64,000 nt of DNA from Bacillus halotolerans (GTDB lineage: Bacteria > Bacillota > Bacilli > Bacillales > Bacillaceae), in contig NZ_LPVF01000001.1 of the NCBI RefSeq assembly GCF_001517105.1, forward strand, positions 310,001-374,000, read 5' to 3'. The position numbers and the translations under genes are program-made. How positions within the stretch are numbered: position 1 is the first letter of the stretch; every line of letters begins with the position of its first letter. Shown piece by piece: positions 25,797-35,363 of the stretch. The notes below the pieces were generated by a model that had not been told where the DNA came from, searched no databases, and was given only the letters and a program-made list of their open reading frames with translations.

Positions 25797-25827
25797 TAAA
25801 AAAGAGCCTTTGCCGGCTCTTTTTTAT
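25797..25827. terminator. Bidirectional terminator between ydbM and fbpB
   Basis: The stem AAAAAAGAGCC / GGCTCTTTTTT has A- and T-runs on the two sides and separates convergent genes; the fbpB stop codon lies in its edge. Confidence 0.85.
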
Positions 25828-25970
25828 GTATTGTTTTGTTCCTGAAGATTCTTCTGATGCTTGCGGTCAATTCTGTCGTAAATGACGTTCATCAGCTTTG
25901 GATTGCCCATGATCGCCTCTTTGTTTTCCTGGATCAGCTGTTGGTAGGTTTTTATTTTACGCTTTGGCAT
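25824..25970 (-). CDS. fbpB: FbpB, small basic Fur-regulated protein
   Basis: This 48-residue, very basic peptide begins MPKRKIKTYQQLIQENKEAI and continues to a HQKNLQEQNNT end. It is preceded by AGGAGG 10 bases before the ATG. In B. subtilis FbpB is an iron-sparing helper made under iron limitation that acts with the FsrA small RNA. Its start overlaps the end of the fbpA frame by 19 bases, so the two are probably translated from one mRNA under the Fur box at 26151-26165. Confidence 0.85.
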   Translation of the reverse strand: MPKRKIKTYQQLIQENKEAIMGNPKLMNVIYDRIDRKHQKNLQEQNNT

Positions 25971-26121
25971 GCCCTGGCGCCTCCTGACAATGTTTTGTAT
26001 TCACTTTCCAGCTCCATCAGCGACAATTCATACAAATGACGCTTTGCCTTTTTGTATATACCATTCTGTATTAACAGATGAATGAGATGTTTTTTCTGAT
26101 TTCTGCAGACTGAGGTGTCAT
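25952..26121 (-). CDS. fbpA: FbpA, small basic Fur-regulated protein, read through a -1 frame junction
   Basis: ATG 26121 is preceded by GGAGG at 11 bases. In frame 0 it encodes only 16 residues before TAA (MTPQSAEIRKNISFIC). The -1 frame has no start of its own but carries a good basic protein (KKHLIHLLIQNG, then IYKKAKRHLYELSLMELESE, ending CQSVK). The frames join at A AAA AAC (26095-26089), a perfect -1 slippery heptamer read in the correct register, and slippage would give a 56-residue FbpA. A real one-base deletion in the A-run, or a sequencing error, would look the same. Confidence 0.6.
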
Positions 26122-26150
26122 TGTGTCACCAACCTCCAATCAAACGATAT

Positions 26151-26165
26151 TGATAATCATTATCA
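26151..26165. promoter_or_regulatory. Fur box of fbpAB
   Basis: TGATAATCATTATCA is a perfect match to the B. subtilis Fur core (TGATAATNATTATCA, palindromic). It lies just upstream of the fbpA ribosome site, so iron-loaded Fur should repress fbpAB. Confidence 0.93.
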
Positions 26166-26370
26166 ATTAACCTCAGTATACAATGTCCGCCACAGCCTGT
26201 AAAGGTGAAAACAGTCCTATTCTTTCGTAAGTAAGCAAACCTTCAACATATCGACAAAAAGTTTCCCGGGCAATAATTTGCTGTCGAAATTTCCCTCCCC
26301 GTTGAGAACCGCTGCTGCTATTTTTCATGTTTTTAACCATACTATGTAATAGAATGGAGGCTGGTATTCA

Positions 26371-27243
26371 ATGGGGAGGACAGATAATCTTAAAAAGGGA
26401 GAAAAAGGAGCACTCCTCAATATTTTGGCATATATCATTCTTGCTGCTGTGAAGCTGACAATCGGAATACTGTATCATTCTGAAGCGCTGAGAGCAGACG
26501 GGTTAAACAATGGGACAGATATTGTGGCGTCAATCGCGGTGCTGATCGGACTGCGTATTTCCCAAAGGCCGGCTGACAGTGACCACCCATATGGCCATTA
26601 TCGGGCTGAAACAATTTCGTCCCTTATTGCGTCTTTTATTATGATGGCTGTTGGAATTGAAGTGTTAATTGGCGGAGGAAAAGCGATTGCGGGCGGCACA
26701 TCAGAAACGCCAAGCCTTATCGCGGCGTGGACGGCTTTAGGCAGCGCAGTGTTTATGTACGGCATCTATTTATATAACAAAAGGCTCGCGGCATCCATTA
26801 AAAGCTCTGCACTTATGGCGGCGGCGAAGGACAGCAGGTCAGACGCATTTGTCAGTGCCGGAGCGTTTATCGGTGTTTTTTCGTCCCAGCTGCAGCTGGC
26901 CTGGATAGATCCGGTTACGGCTTTTATTATCGGAATCATCATTTGCAAGACAGCCTGGGATATCTTCAAAGACGCTTCGCATTCATTAACGGACGGGTTT
27001 CACTTGAAAGATCTTGAACCTTATAAACAGACTGTCGGCCGGATAGAAAATGTGCATCGTCTTAAGGACGTGAAAGCGCGATACTTGGGCAGCACAGTAC
27101 ATATAGAGATGGTCATTACAGTGGATCCGAAGCTGACAGTAGAGGAAGGCCATGGAGTCGCAGATGAGGTAGAAAACAAAATAAAACATGAACACGATGT
27201 CACTCATGTTCATGTTCACGTAGAGCCCGACGACATAAAATAG
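26371..27243 (+). CDS. ydbO: YdbO, CDF-family divalent cation exporter
   Basis: This 290-residue cation diffusion facilitator has six helices. Metal-site residues of helices 2 and 5 are visible in RADGLNNGTDIVAS and AAKDSRSDAFVSAG (Asp pairs), and a cytoplasmic C-terminal domain ends with HEHDVTHVHVHVEPDD. It exports Mn, Fe, Zn or a similar ion with proton exchange; the metal is not decided by sequence. ATGGAGGC is the ribosome site. It is divergent from the Fur-controlled fbpAB pair, which may hint at iron or manganese. Confidence 0.88.
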   Translation: MGRTDNLKKGEKGALLNILAYIILAAVKLTIGILYHSEALRADGLNNGTDIVASIAVLIGLRISQRPADSDHPYGHYRAETISSLIASFIMMAVGIEVLIGGGKAIAGGTSETPSLIAAWTALGSAVFMYGIYLYNKRLAASIKSSALMAAAKDSRSDAFVSAGAFIGVFSSQLQLAWIDPVTAFIIGIIICKTAWDIFKDASHSLTDGFHLKDLEPYKQTVGRIENVHRLKDVKARYLGSTVHIEMVITVDPKLTVEEGHGVADEVENKIKHEHDVTHVHVHVEPDDIK

Positions 27244-27257
27244 GGCTGCTTATCGAA

Positions 27258-27578
27258 TTAGCTTATATGTTCTGATAAGAATTCAGTCACTTCTTCAGGC
27301 GTTTTGGCATTGGCGCTGTGAAGATGGCCTGTTTTTTCTCTATTTTTGAAAATGAGCAGGCTTGGAATACCCATTACCTGATATGTTTCAGCCAGTTCAG
27401 GAAGCTCGTCCTTATTCAGTTCGTACCAATCGTTTTGATTGTACGTTTCCAAAATATCGCCGATGAACATATTCATGCGTGTGCAGTCGGGGCACCAATC
27501 AGCATAAAACTTTACAATGATTTCTTTATCAGATTGAATCAATTCATTAAAATGTTCTTTTGTTGTGATTTTTTTCAT
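27258..27578 (-). CDS. ydbP: YdbP, thioredoxin-like protein
   Basis: This 106-residue, single-domain thioredoxin fold has an atypical active site WCPDC (KFYADWCPDCTRMN, about residues 25-38) and the cis-proline in MGIPSLLIF. It probably reduces disulfides in the cytosol; the CPDC site suggests a redox potential different from classical CGPC thioredoxin. AAAGGAGATG precedes the start. It is convergent with ydbO. Confidence 0.88.
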   Translation of the reverse strand: MKKITTKEHFNELIQSDKEIIVKFYADWCPDCTRMNMFIGDILETYNQNDWYELNKDELPELAETYQVMGIPSLLIFKNREKTGHLHSANAKTPEEVTEFLSEHIS

Positions 27579-27731
27579 CTGTCACATCTCCTTTTCAATG
27601 CCATTTTAATATAAAATAAAAAGGAATTACATACAAATGCATTCAGCTTCAGCATGCCCAAAAATAATTAGATCATTTTCTTGTGAAAGTGATAAGATAG
27701 TAAAGATGAATTGTAGTGGGGGGAGTATCCA

Positions 27732-28817
27732 TTGAAAACAAGTCTAGGATTAGTGTACGGCGGTAAGTCAGCCGAACATAATGTTTCGCTTCAGACAGCT
27801 CTGGCTGTAACAAAAGCGCTAAATACTGAGAAGTTTGATATACATCCAATTTATATAACTGAAAAAGGCGAATGGATAAGAGGCACACGTTTAACAGAGC
27901 CTGTTTCCAACGTAAAAATGCTTCAGCTTGAGCAGGGCGGAACTGCTTTTTCTCCATCTGCTCTCAACCAGGAGATGTTTCCGCAGGAAGTGTCACAGCA
28001 AAATGAAGCAATTGATGTCGTCTTCCCGCTCCTGCACGGCCCGAACGGAGAGGACGGAACGATCCAGGGAATGCTTGAACTTTTAAATATTCCTTATGTC
28101 GGCAACGGCGTGCTCGCTTCCTCAGCTGGCATGGATAAAGTTGTCATGAAGCATTTGTTTGCGCAAGCCGGCCTTGCACAGGCGAAATACACAGCCTTCC
28201 TTAAAAAAGACTGGACTCGTTCTCCGGAAGAAAGCTGCGAGCAAGTAGAACAAGAACTGGGCTACCCTTGCTTCGTGAAGCCGGCCAACCTTGGCTCAAG
28301 CGTCGGAATCAGCAAATGCCGAAACCGTGAAGAACTGCAAAAAGCGTTTGAGCTGGCGTTCCAATATGACCGGAAAGTCGTAGTCGAAGAAGGCATCAAC
28401 GGCCGCGAAATTGAAATCGGCGTTCTCGGAAATGATGATCCTAAATGCTCTGCAGTTGGAGAAATCGCACCTAAGACAGATTTCTACGATTACAAAGCAA
28501 AATACGAGGATGGAGACACTGACCTGATTATTCCTGCGACTGTAACAGATGAGGAATACGCGAAAATCAGTGACATGGCGATCAGAGCGTTTAAATCAAT
28601 TGACGGTTCAGGACTTGTCAGAGCGGACTTTTTCCTGACAGCTGACGGCGAAGTGCTGATCAATGAAGTAAACACGATGCCTGGTTTTACACCGTTCAGC
28701 ATGTTCCCGCTTCTCTGGAAAGAAGCCGGAGTTGAATACGCTGACCTCATTGAACAGCTTGTAGAGCTGGCTAAAGAACGCCACGCTGAAAAACAATTGA
28801 TCAAACATACATTCTAA
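27732..28817 (+). CDS. ddl: D-alanine--D-alanine ligase
   Basis: This 361-residue ATP-grasp enzyme joins two D-alanines for the peptidoglycan pentapeptide. Visible motifs are [15 protein letters not shown] (N-terminal, D-Ala 1), [12 protein letters not shown] (about 97-108), the ATP-grasp [13 protein letters not shown] (about 184-196), and [14 protein letters not shown] (about 312-325) with Mg ligands. It begins at TTG 27732 after GGGGGGAG. murF follows, so the pair supplies and attaches D-Ala-D-Ala. Confidence 0.95.
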   Translation: MKTSLGLVYGGKSAEHNVSLQTALAVTKALNTEKFDIHPIYITEKGEWIRGTRLTEPVSNVKMLQLEQGGTAFSPSALNQEMFPQEVSQQNEAIDVVFPLLHGPNGEDGTIQGMLELLNIPYVGNGVLASSAGMDKVVMKHLFAQAGLAQAKYTAFLKKDWTRSPEESCEQVEQELGYPCFVKPANLGSSVGISKCRNREELQKAFELAFQYDRKVVVEEGINGREIEIGVLGNDDPKCSAVGEIAPKTDFYDYKAKYEDGDTDLIIPATVTDEEYAKISDMAIRAFKSIDGSGLVRADFFLTADGEVLINEVNTMPGFTPFSMFPLLWKEAGVEYADLIEQLVELAKERHAEKQLIKHTF

Positions 28818-28825
28818 ATGAAGAC

Positions 28826-28855
28826 GGACACTGCCGGTAAAAGGGCAGTGTCTTT
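28826..28855 (+). terminator. Terminator-like hairpin between ddl and murF
   Basis: The stem GGACACTGCC / GGGCAGTGTC is followed by TTTT only, so it may be a partial terminator that lets some transcription reach murF. Confidence 0.65.
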
Positions 28856-28891
28856 TCCCGTATATCACCAAAAGAAAGAGAGGGACCTTAC

Positions 28892-30265
28892 TTGATTAAG
28901 CGAACCGTAAAGAAAATTGCCGAAATGGTCAAAGGCACACTGACAAACCCGCAATATGAAAATACAGTCATTCATGGAGTTGCTACAGATACAAGAAAGC
29001 TGGAAAGCAATCAGCTTTTCATCCCGCTGAAAGGGGAGCATTTTAACGGCCACACTTTTGTGCCGCAGGCTTTTGAAGCTGGTGTGTCTGCCGTTCTGTG
29101 GAACCGCTCTGAACCAAATCCGCCCGAGAATCAAGCTGTGATTCTGGTGGAAGATACATTGTCTGCGCTCCAGCAGCTTGCAAAAGCCTATTTACAGGAG
29201 CTCGGCACACGTGTCATCGGAGTAACAGGAAGCAACGGCAAAACGACGACCAAAGACATGATTCACACTGTCCTGCAAACGCGGTACCGCGTCCATAAAA
29301 CAGGAGGAAACTTCAACAACCATATCGGGCTGCCGCTTACAGTGTTAGCGATGCCAGAAGATACAGAAATTGCCGTACTGGAAATGGGAATGAGCGCAAA
29401 AGGAGAAATTGACCTCCTGAGCCGCCTGGCAAATCCGGATGCGGCAGTGATAACGAATATCGGCGAATCCCACATGCAGGATCTTGGTTCAAGAGAAGGC
29501 ATTGCGGAAGCGAAACTGGAAATTATCAACGGCCTGAAAGAAGACGGTGTGCTGATTTATATCGGAGACGAACCGCTCTTGCAAAAAGACTACAGCTGCC
29601 AAACAAAAACGTATGGTACTGGGGCGCAAAACGATTATCAGCTGCAGGATGTCAGCCAGAGTGAAGCGGGAACCTATTTTACGATCAAAGGCATAGAAAA
29701 AACGTTTTTTATCCCTATTCTGGGCAAACATAATGTGATGAACGCCATGGCGGCAATCGCCGCAGGGGCTTATTTCGACATCACGCCGGAGGATGCGGCA
29801 AAAGGATTAAGCGGCCTGAAGGTCACCGGCATGAGACTTGAATTGATGAAAACAGACAGCGGCATTTCTATTATTAATGACGCTTATAACGCGAGCCCGA
29901 CGTCGATGAAGGCTGCAATCCAACTGACAGAAAGCCTTGAAGGATACGGGAAGAAAATAGTCGTGCTCGGAGACATGCTTGAACTCGGAGATCTTGAAGA
30001 AACGTTCCATAAAGAATGCGGCGCTGTGATCAGCCCGGACAAAATTGACCACGTCTTTACGTATGGAAAACTGGGGGCATTTATCGCCGAAGGTGCGATG
30101 GAACATTTTAGAGAAGAACGCATCAGCCACTTCAGCGACAAAAAAGATCTCACTCAGGCCCTGAAGAATAAAGCCTCAAAAGGAGATTTGGTTTTATTCA
30201 AAGCGTCAAGAGGTATGAAGCTTGAAGAAATCGTTAAAGATTTAATGGAGAGCCCGTTTTCTTAA
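28892..30265 (+). CDS. murF: MurF, UDP-MurNAc-tripeptide--D-Ala-D-Ala ligase
   Basis: This 457-residue Mur ligase adds D-Ala-D-Ala to UDP-MurNAc-tripeptide in the cytosol. The P-loop GVTGSNGKTTTKDM (about 110-123), the carbamylated-Lys region EMGMSAKGEID, NIGESHM, and the C-terminal domain motif NDAYNASPTSMKA (about 328-340) are all present. It starts at TTG after AGAGAGGGA and follows ddl by 74 bases. Confidence 0.95.
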   Translation: MIKRTVKKIAEMVKGTLTNPQYENTVIHGVATDTRKLESNQLFIPLKGEHFNGHTFVPQAFEAGVSAVLWNRSEPNPPENQAVILVEDTLSALQQLAKAYLQELGTRVIGVTGSNGKTTTKDMIHTVLQTRYRVHKTGGNFNNHIGLPLTVLAMPEDTEIAVLEMGMSAKGEIDLLSRLANPDAAVITNIGESHMQDLGSREGIAEAKLEIINGLKEDGVLIYIGDEPLLQKDYSCQTKTYGTGAQNDYQLQDVSQSEAGTYFTIKGIEKTFFIPILGKHNVMNAMAAIAAGAYFDITPEDAAKGLSGLKVTGMRLELMKTDSGISIINDAYNASPTSMKAAIQLTESLEGYGKKIVVLGDMLELGDLEETFHKECGAVISPDKIDHVFTYGKLGAFIAEGAMEHFREERISHFSDKKDLTQALKNKASKGDLVLFKASRGMKLEEIVKDLMESPFS

Positions 30266-30349
30266 AAAATCCTGCGAAAAAAAGCAGATTGCAATCATAA
30301 AATAAAAATGATGTGCAGACACTAATGTATGCCGGCCCGAAATAATTTA

Positions 30350-30688
30350 TGTATGACCGGCTGAGGCTATGGTACAATAATGACAGGTTTATTTCGCGAT
30401 ACGAAAATATGTGTACGGACCGCCATCCGCTGACCTTAGGTTTTCCGCGGACACAAGGAGCGGGATTGGGCATCGTCCGGCATATTTGGTTAGCAGGTCA
30501 GCGAGCGCATTCAAAATGCTGATCTGCTTACCGCGTTATTGAAAAACAAGTAGTGTAATGGTAAGATAAAACTTAAAGTAATTCGGGCTTTGTATACGTA
30601 AGGATCCTGTCCTTTTTCCATGGAGGGCAGTTTTTAAGTGGTAAATCACGACATTACTGAAACAGCAATTAGAAGGAGTTTGAATAAT
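30350..30688 (+). promoter_or_regulatory. Long structured leader of cshA with an extended -10 promoter
   Basis: TGG-TACAAT (30371-30378) is an extended -10 without a good -35. The following ~300 bases have no gene and contain a strong hairpin (AGCAGGTCAGC at 30492-30502 with GCTGATCTGCT at 30518-30528), and a second arm GCATT/AATGC competes inside it. No T-run follows, so this is not a simple terminator. Its role, perhaps control of cshA, is not known to me. Confidence 0.5.
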
Positions 30689-32173
30689 TTGACTATAACG
30701 TTTCAAGATTTTCAATTAAGTTCTGATCTCATGAAGGCAATTAACCGTATGGGATTTGAAGAAGCAACGCCGATTCAGGCACAAACGATTCCGCTCGGAC
30801 TTTCAAATAAAGATGTCATTGGACAAGCGCAAACAGGTACAGGTAAAACAGCTGCGTTTGGTATACCCCTTGTTGAGAAAATTAACCCCGAGTCTCCTAA
30901 TATTCAAGCAATCGTAATCGCACCAACCCGTGAATTAGCCATTCAAGTATCTGAAGAATTATATAAAATCGGACAAGATAAACGTGCGAAAGTTCTTCCT
31001 ATTTACGGTGGGCAGGATATTGGACGACAAATCCGGGCGTTAAAGAAAAATCCGCATATCATTGTCGGAACACCGGGACGTCTTCTTGACCACATTAACC
31101 GCCGCACGATTCGTTTAAACAATGTAAATACAGTTGTAATGGATGAAGCGGATGAAATGCTGAATATGGGGTTCATCGACGACATCGAATCTATTCTTTC
31201 AAATGTGCCGAGCGAGCATCAGACGCTTCTGTTCTCAGCTACAATGCCAGCGCCGATCAAACGCATTGCAGAGCGTTTCATGACTGAGCCTGAACACGTA
31301 AAAGTAAAAGCAAAAGAAATGACTGTTTCTAACATTCAGCAGTTCTATTTGGAAGTACAGGAGCGTAAAAAGTTCGACACACTGACTCGTCTTCTTGACA
31401 TTCAGTCTCCTGAGCTTGCGATTGTATTCGGACGTACAAAACGCCGTGTTGATGAACTGGCAGAAGCCCTGAACCTTCGCGGATATGCAGCTGAAGGAAT
31501 TCATGGTGATTTAACGCAGGCGAAACGTATGGTTGCGCTTCGCAAATTTAAAGAAGGTGCAATCGAAGTACTTGTTGCAACTGATGTTGCAGCTCGCGGA
31601 CTCGATATCTCAGGTGTTACACACGTGTACAACTTCGACGTGCCTCAAGATCCTGAAAGCTATGTTCACCGTATCGGAAGAACAGGCCGCGCAGGTAAAA
31701 CAGGTATGGCGATGACGTTTATCACACCGCGTGAGAAAAGCATGCTTCGCGCAATTGAACAAACAACGAAACGCAAAATGGACCGCATGAAAGAGCCGAC
31801 ACTTGATGAAGCGTTAGAAGGCCAGCAGCAGGTTACAGTTGATCGTCTTCGTACGACAATCAGCGAAAACAACTTGAACTTCTACATGACAGCGGCAGCT
31901 GAGCTGCTTGAAGATCATGATGCAGTGACAGTGGTTGCAGCGGCTATCAAAATGGCTACAAAAGAGCCGGATAGCACACCAGTTCGCTTAACAGACGAAG
32001 CGCCGATGATCGGCAAACGCTACAAAAACCAACGCACTTCTAAACGCAGAGACGGACAAGGCGGCGGTTACCGCGGCGGTAAAGGGAAAAGCAGCAACCG
32101 TTCTTCCTATGATAAAAAGCGTTCAAACGATCGCCGTTCTTCAGGTGACAGACGCCAGAAAAAATCATACTAA
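30689..32173 (+). CDS. cshA: CshA, DEAD-box RNA helicase
   Basis: This 494-residue DEAD-box helicase has the Q-motif, motif I AQTGTGKT, motif Ia PTRELAIQ, motif II DEAD, motif III SAT, and motif [12 protein letters not shown] in order, then a basic, glycine/serine/arginine-rich tail ([12 protein letters not shown]). In B. subtilis CshA is the main helicase of the RNA degradosome and helps in cold growth and ribosome assembly. TTG 30689 lies 10 bases after AAGGAG; a longer in-frame GTG start (30638) precedes that site. A terminator follows. Confidence 0.95.
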   Translation: MTITFQDFQLSSDLMKAINRMGFEEATPIQAQTIPLGLSNKDVIGQAQTGTGKTAAFGIPLVEKINPESPNIQAIVIAPTRELAIQVSEELYKIGQDKRAKVLPIYGGQDIGRQIRALKKNPHIIVGTPGRLLDHINRRTIRLNNVNTVVMDEADEMLNMGFIDDIESILSNVPSEHQTLLFSATMPAPIKRIAERFMTEPEHVKVKAKEMTVSNIQQFYLEVQERKKFDTLTRLLDIQSPELAIVFGRTKRRVDELAEALNLRGYAAEGIHGDLTQAKRMVALRKFKEGAIEVLVATDVAARGLDISGVTHVYNFDVPQDPESYVHRIGRTGRAGKTGMAMTFITPREKSMLRAIEQTTKRKMDRMKEPTLDEALEGQQQVTVDRLRTTISENNLNFYMTAAAELLEDHDAVTVVAAAIKMATKEPDSTPVRLTDEAPMIGKRYKNQRTSKRRDGQGGGYRGGKGKSSNRSSYDKKRSNDRRSSGDRRQKKSY

Positions 32174-32191
32174 TTCTGTAAAGAATTTAAG

Positions 32192-32226
32192 AGCCTAAAA
32201 CATGAGTTGTTTTGGGCTTTTTTTAT
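32192..32226 (+). terminator. Rho-independent terminator after cshA
   Basis: The stem AGCCTAAAACA / TGTTTTGGGCT is followed by a T-run. Confidence 0.85.
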
Positions 32227-32296
32227 GTTCAAAAATTCATGGCCATTAAGCAAACTTTCAGCTGACGGCACCGTTTTTTCTATGTATGCTTAAAGA

Positions 32297-32324
32297 TGAA
32301 ACTTTTTCTGCATATGTGCGTATA
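32297..32324 (+). promoter_or_regulatory. SigmaW promoter of ydbST
   Basis: TGAAAC (32297-32302) and CGTATA (32319-32324) with a 16-base spacer match the SigmaW consensus (TGAAAC-N16-CGTA) exactly. ydbST is a known member of the SigmaW cell-envelope stress regulon. Confidence 0.9.
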
Positions 32325-32356
32325 AGTAACGATGAGAAAAACGGGAGGTAGGTATT

Positions 32357-32836
32357 TTGAGAAAGCAGCCAAAAAACCAAATCAGTCCAGACGGATTAAA
32401 GGTTTGGCGACTTCAAGAGATAATCATATCCGCTGTCTGCTTGCTTATTGTCATAGCAGTTGCAGTGTTAAGTTATTTTTTCCATTGGCCGTACTGGATT
32501 AGCGGCGTGCTCGGCGCAGTTTGGCTGCTGGGTTCGGTTGTGACGATTTATCTGATTCCAAAGATCCGGCACAAAGTGTGGCGTTATGAAGTTCATGAAA
32601 ACGAAATAGATATTCAATCAGGTATCTTTGTTGTGACACGCGTGATCGTGCCGATGGTCAGGGTTCAGCACGTAGACACCTCGCAAGGGCCGTTATTAAG
32701 AAAATACAATCTGGCAACAGTGAAAATCTTCACGGCGGCAACTGTGCATTCGATTCCTGCTTTAGAGATAGAGGAAGCGGATCAGCTGAGAGACTCCATT
32801 TCGCGCCTGGCAAGGGTGACTGACGATGATGTCTGA
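32357..32836 (+). CDS. ydbS: YdbS, bacterial PH-domain membrane protein
   Basis: This 159-residue protein has two adjacent membrane helices (about 28-72) followed by a bacterial PH-like domain (bPH2/DUF304; VWRYEVHENEIDIQSGIF to VPMVRVQHVDTSQGPL). With YdbT it forms a pair reported in B. subtilis to give resistance to antimicrobial compounds of B. amyloliquefaciens. It starts at TTG with GGGAGGTAGG upstream, under the SigmaW promoter. Its stop overlaps ydbT by 11 bases. Confidence 0.87.
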   Translation: MRKQPKNQISPDGLKVWRLQEIIISAVCLLIVIAVAVLSYFFHWPYWISGVLGAVWLLGSVVTIYLIPKIRHKVWRYEVHENEIDIQSGIFVVTRVIVPMVRVQHVDTSQGPLLRKYNLATVKIFTAATVHSIPALEIEEADQLRDSISRLARVTDDDV

Positions 32837-34307
32837 ACCGAAACGCCTTCACCCGGCGGCAGTCATTTTGAATTTATCCCATACCATTATTCAAACGATA
32901 AAAAATATTATTCTGCCATTCTTTTTTGTGTATATCGTTAACTCAAATCATACTGTCCGTTTTTACGGAGCCATCGCGCTCGGCGTTTTGTTCATCTGGC
33001 TCGTAGCGGCAAGCATCATCAAATGGAGAAAGTTTTCCTATCGAATCGAAGATGATGAATTCAGAATCGAGGAAGGCTTGTTTGTGACGAAAAAGAGGTA
33101 TATATCGATTGATCGGATTCAATCGATGAATACGAGTGCGGGTGTGGTCCAGCAAATTTTCAAGCTTGTCAAACTGCAAATTGAAACGGCTGGCGGCGGC
33201 AAAGAGGCGGAAGCGGTATTGTCGGCTATTTCAGTTGAAGAAGCTGAGAGAATCAAAGAAGCCGTATTTAAGAAAAAAGCAGAAAGAAATCCAATCGATA
33301 CCGATGAAGGCCTGTCAGGAGATAAAGAGGCGCTCCCGGATGCAGGGCCGCAGGTGAAATACAGCATGAATGCAAAAGAATTACTTATGGCCGCTTCAAC
33401 TTCCGGAGGAATCGGCGTGATTATTTCTGCTGTATTTGCGCTCATTTCTCAGCTGGATGAGGTGCTGCCGATGGATTGGCTCTTCAAAAAATTCTCATTT
33501 CTGCAGCACGCCAACATAGGCATATACGCCGTGCTTATATTTATTGGTTTGTTTATCACCTGGATTCTCAGCATAGCCGGCATGATGTTCAAATATGCTA
33601 ACTTTCAAATCGTTAAAAAAGAGCAGGAATTGGTGATTTCAAGGGGTATTATTGAAAAACACCAAGTCACCATACCGCTTCGCAAAATACAAGCCATCAA
33701 GATAAAAGAAAACATCATCCGCCAGCTTTTCGGTTTTGCGACGGTGTCAATCGTCAGCGCGGGCGGAGGAGGAGACCCGGAAAAGGCAGAGGGCGCTTCG
33801 ACCATTCTGTTTCCGATGATTCACAAAAAAAAGCTTCCCGGCATGCTGCGTACTTTTACGCCGGAATACACGCTGGAAGAAAATCGCCGCCATCTGCCGC
33901 GGCGCGCACTGAAGCGGTACTTATTCCGCTCAATCATTTTCTCCATCTTTTTCATCATTCCGCTGTGTATTTTCTTTCAGCCATGGGGTTATCTCTCGAT
34001 TGTTCTGCTGCCGATTGAATTGTTTTTCGGGTATCTTGCTTATAAAGATGCTGCCTGGGTGATCAGCGGAGAACGTCTCCAGCTGACATCGAGATTTATC
34101 GGCAGAACGACTGCAATTGTGTTGAGAAAGCGAATGCAGGTATGCAAAGCGAGCCAATCTTATTTTCAAAAGAAGGGGAAGCTGTATACCATTTCCACCT
34201 CCGTAAAATCGTCAAGCCATATGGAAGAATTAACGGTGAGAGATGTGGGAGAAGAGGATGCAGATATCATTTTAAACTGGTACTCATATGAAAAAGCGGA
34301 CGGTTAA
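32826..34307 (+). CDS. ydbT: YdbT, tandem PH-domain membrane protein
   Basis: This 493-residue partner of YdbS has three sections, each pairing membrane helices with a bPH2 segment (about residues 75-140, 260-325 and 415-480: for example DRIQSMNTSAGVVQQIF and LRKIQAIKIKENIIRQLF). In the family such proteins are envelope-stress or bacteriocin-tolerance factors. The double ATG at 32826/32829 leaves a one-residue uncertainty. It overlaps ydbS and its stop codon overlaps that of ydcA on the other strand by 4 bases. Confidence 0.86.
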   Translation: MMSEPKRLHPAAVILNLSHTIIQTIKNIILPFFFVYIVNSNHTVRFYGAIALGVLFIWLVAASIIKWRKFSYRIEDDEFRIEEGLFVTKKRYISIDRIQSMNTSAGVVQQIFKLVKLQIETAGGGKEAEAVLSAISVEEAERIKEAVFKKKAERNPIDTDEGLSGDKEALPDAGPQVKYSMNAKELLMAASTSGGIGVIISAVFALISQLDEVLPMDWLFKKFSFLQHANIGIYAVLIFIGLFITWILSIAGMMFKYANFQIVKKEQELVISRGIIEKHQVTIPLRKIQAIKIKENIIRQLFGFATVSIVSAGGGGDPEKAEGASTILFPMIHKKKLPGMLRTFTPEYTLEENRRHLPRRALKRYLFRSIIFSIFFIIPLCIFFQPWGYLSIVLLPIELFFGYLAYKDAAWVISGERLQLTSRFIGRTTAIVLRKRMQVCKASQSYFQKKGKLYTISTSVKSSSHMEELTVRDVGEEDADIILNWYSYEKADG

Positions 34308-34903
34308 TACCGCCGCTCTTTTTTTTGCACACATAAAAAAGACAGGAGAAACCCGCCGCAAAGTCCAAACAGGTGGGCCATCATGTTAATATTGGAGTTG
34401 ATAAACGACATGAGAACGGCAAAGGCAAGCAATGTGATAATCATTTTGGAGTTGTCCTGCCCGATCAGCTCTTTACGATAAAGAACCATAAACAGATAAA
34501 CGCCGAACAGCCCGAAGATCGCGCCGGAAGCTCCGACATGCACATAATCAAGCGGTTCTGTAAAATACGTGCCGATGTTTCCGATCATTCCGGAACCTGC
34601 ATACACAAGAAGGAAACGCGCTTTTCCGAGCATTCGTTCCAGAGCCGGCGCAAATAAAAAGATGGACATGGAATTAAACAGCAGATGGGTAAACCCTGCG
34701 TGAAGAAAAATCGGCGTGACCAGCCGCCACCATTCACCGTTAGCGACGCCAAGGTTATAGCCTGTGACAGCGTCTCTCCACAACACGACTGAAGGAACAG
34801 GAAGTGAAAAGAACAGCCAGAGAACGGCCTGAGCAGCCAATATAAAGGTGACAACGGGATAAAGCCTGATAAAGGTTTGAAAGTTTTCAGTCCGTATAAA
34901 CAT
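34304..34903 (-). CDS. ydcA: YdcA, rhomboid-family intramembrane serine protease
   Basis: This ~199-residue membrane protein has six or seven helices. The rhomboid catalytic serine is in GASGAIFG (about residue 124) and the catalytic His is in NMMAHLFG (about residue 181); the L1-loop region WRLVTPIFLHAGFTHLLFN is also present. Such enzymes cut membrane protein substrates inside the bilayer; the substrate is unknown. ATG 34903 was preferred over 34915 because GGGG lies 7-10 bases before it. It converges with ydbT. Confidence 0.9.
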   Translation of the reverse strand: MFIRTENFQTFIRLYPVVTFILAAQAVLWLFFSLPVPSVVLWRDAVTGYNLGVANGEWWRLVTPIFLHAGFTHLLFNSMSIFLFAPALERMLGKARFLLVYAGSGMIGNIGTYFTEPLDYVHVGASGAIFGLFGVYLFMVLYRKELIGQDNSKMIITLLAFAVLMSFINSNINMMAHLFGLCGGFLLSFLCVQKKERRY

Positions 34904-34997
34904 GCCGAGCCCCATTTCATCATTTTGGTATTTCTATAGTAACACGTTTATGAGACAAACCATTCAAATAGTACAAGCGCAAAGGAGGGTGTAAAAC

Positions 34998-35363
34998 ATG
35001 ATTTACGGTATAGGATTAGACATCGTGGAGCTTAAGCGGATCGCTGCAATGGCCGACCGCCAGAAACGATTTGCCGAGCGTATTTTAACAGGCGGCGAAC
35101 TTGCTCAGTATCATGAGCTTTCTGAGAAAAGAAAAATTGAATTTCTCTCAGGAAGATTTGCGGCAAAAGAAGCTTTTTCGAAAGCATTCGGCACAGGAAT
35201 CGGCAAGAATCTAAGTTTTCAAGACATTGAAGTGACAAAAGATTCGAATGGCAAGCCTTTTATTGTTTGCGCAAAGCTGAGCCAAGCCGCTGTTCATGTA
35301 TCAATCACTCATACGAAGGAATATGCAGCTGCACAGGTTGTCATTGAAAGGTTGTCAAGCTAG
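34998..35363 (+). CDS. acpS: AcpS, holo-acyl-carrier-protein synthase
   Basis: This 121-residue enzyme transfers 4'-phosphopantetheine from CoA to ACP. The conserved Asp in GIGLDIVEL (about residue 8) and Glu in FAAKEAFSKAFGTGIG (about 58) bind Mg. A strong AAAGGAGGGTG ribosome site precedes the start. It is divergent from ydcA by about 94 bases and followed by ydcC and alr. Confidence 0.95.
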   Translation: MIYGIGLDIVELKRIAAMADRQKRFAERILTGGELAQYHELSEKRKIEFLSGRFAAKEAFSKAFGTGIGKNLSFQDIEVTKDSNGKPFIVCAKLSQAAVHVSITHTKEYAAAQVVIERLSS

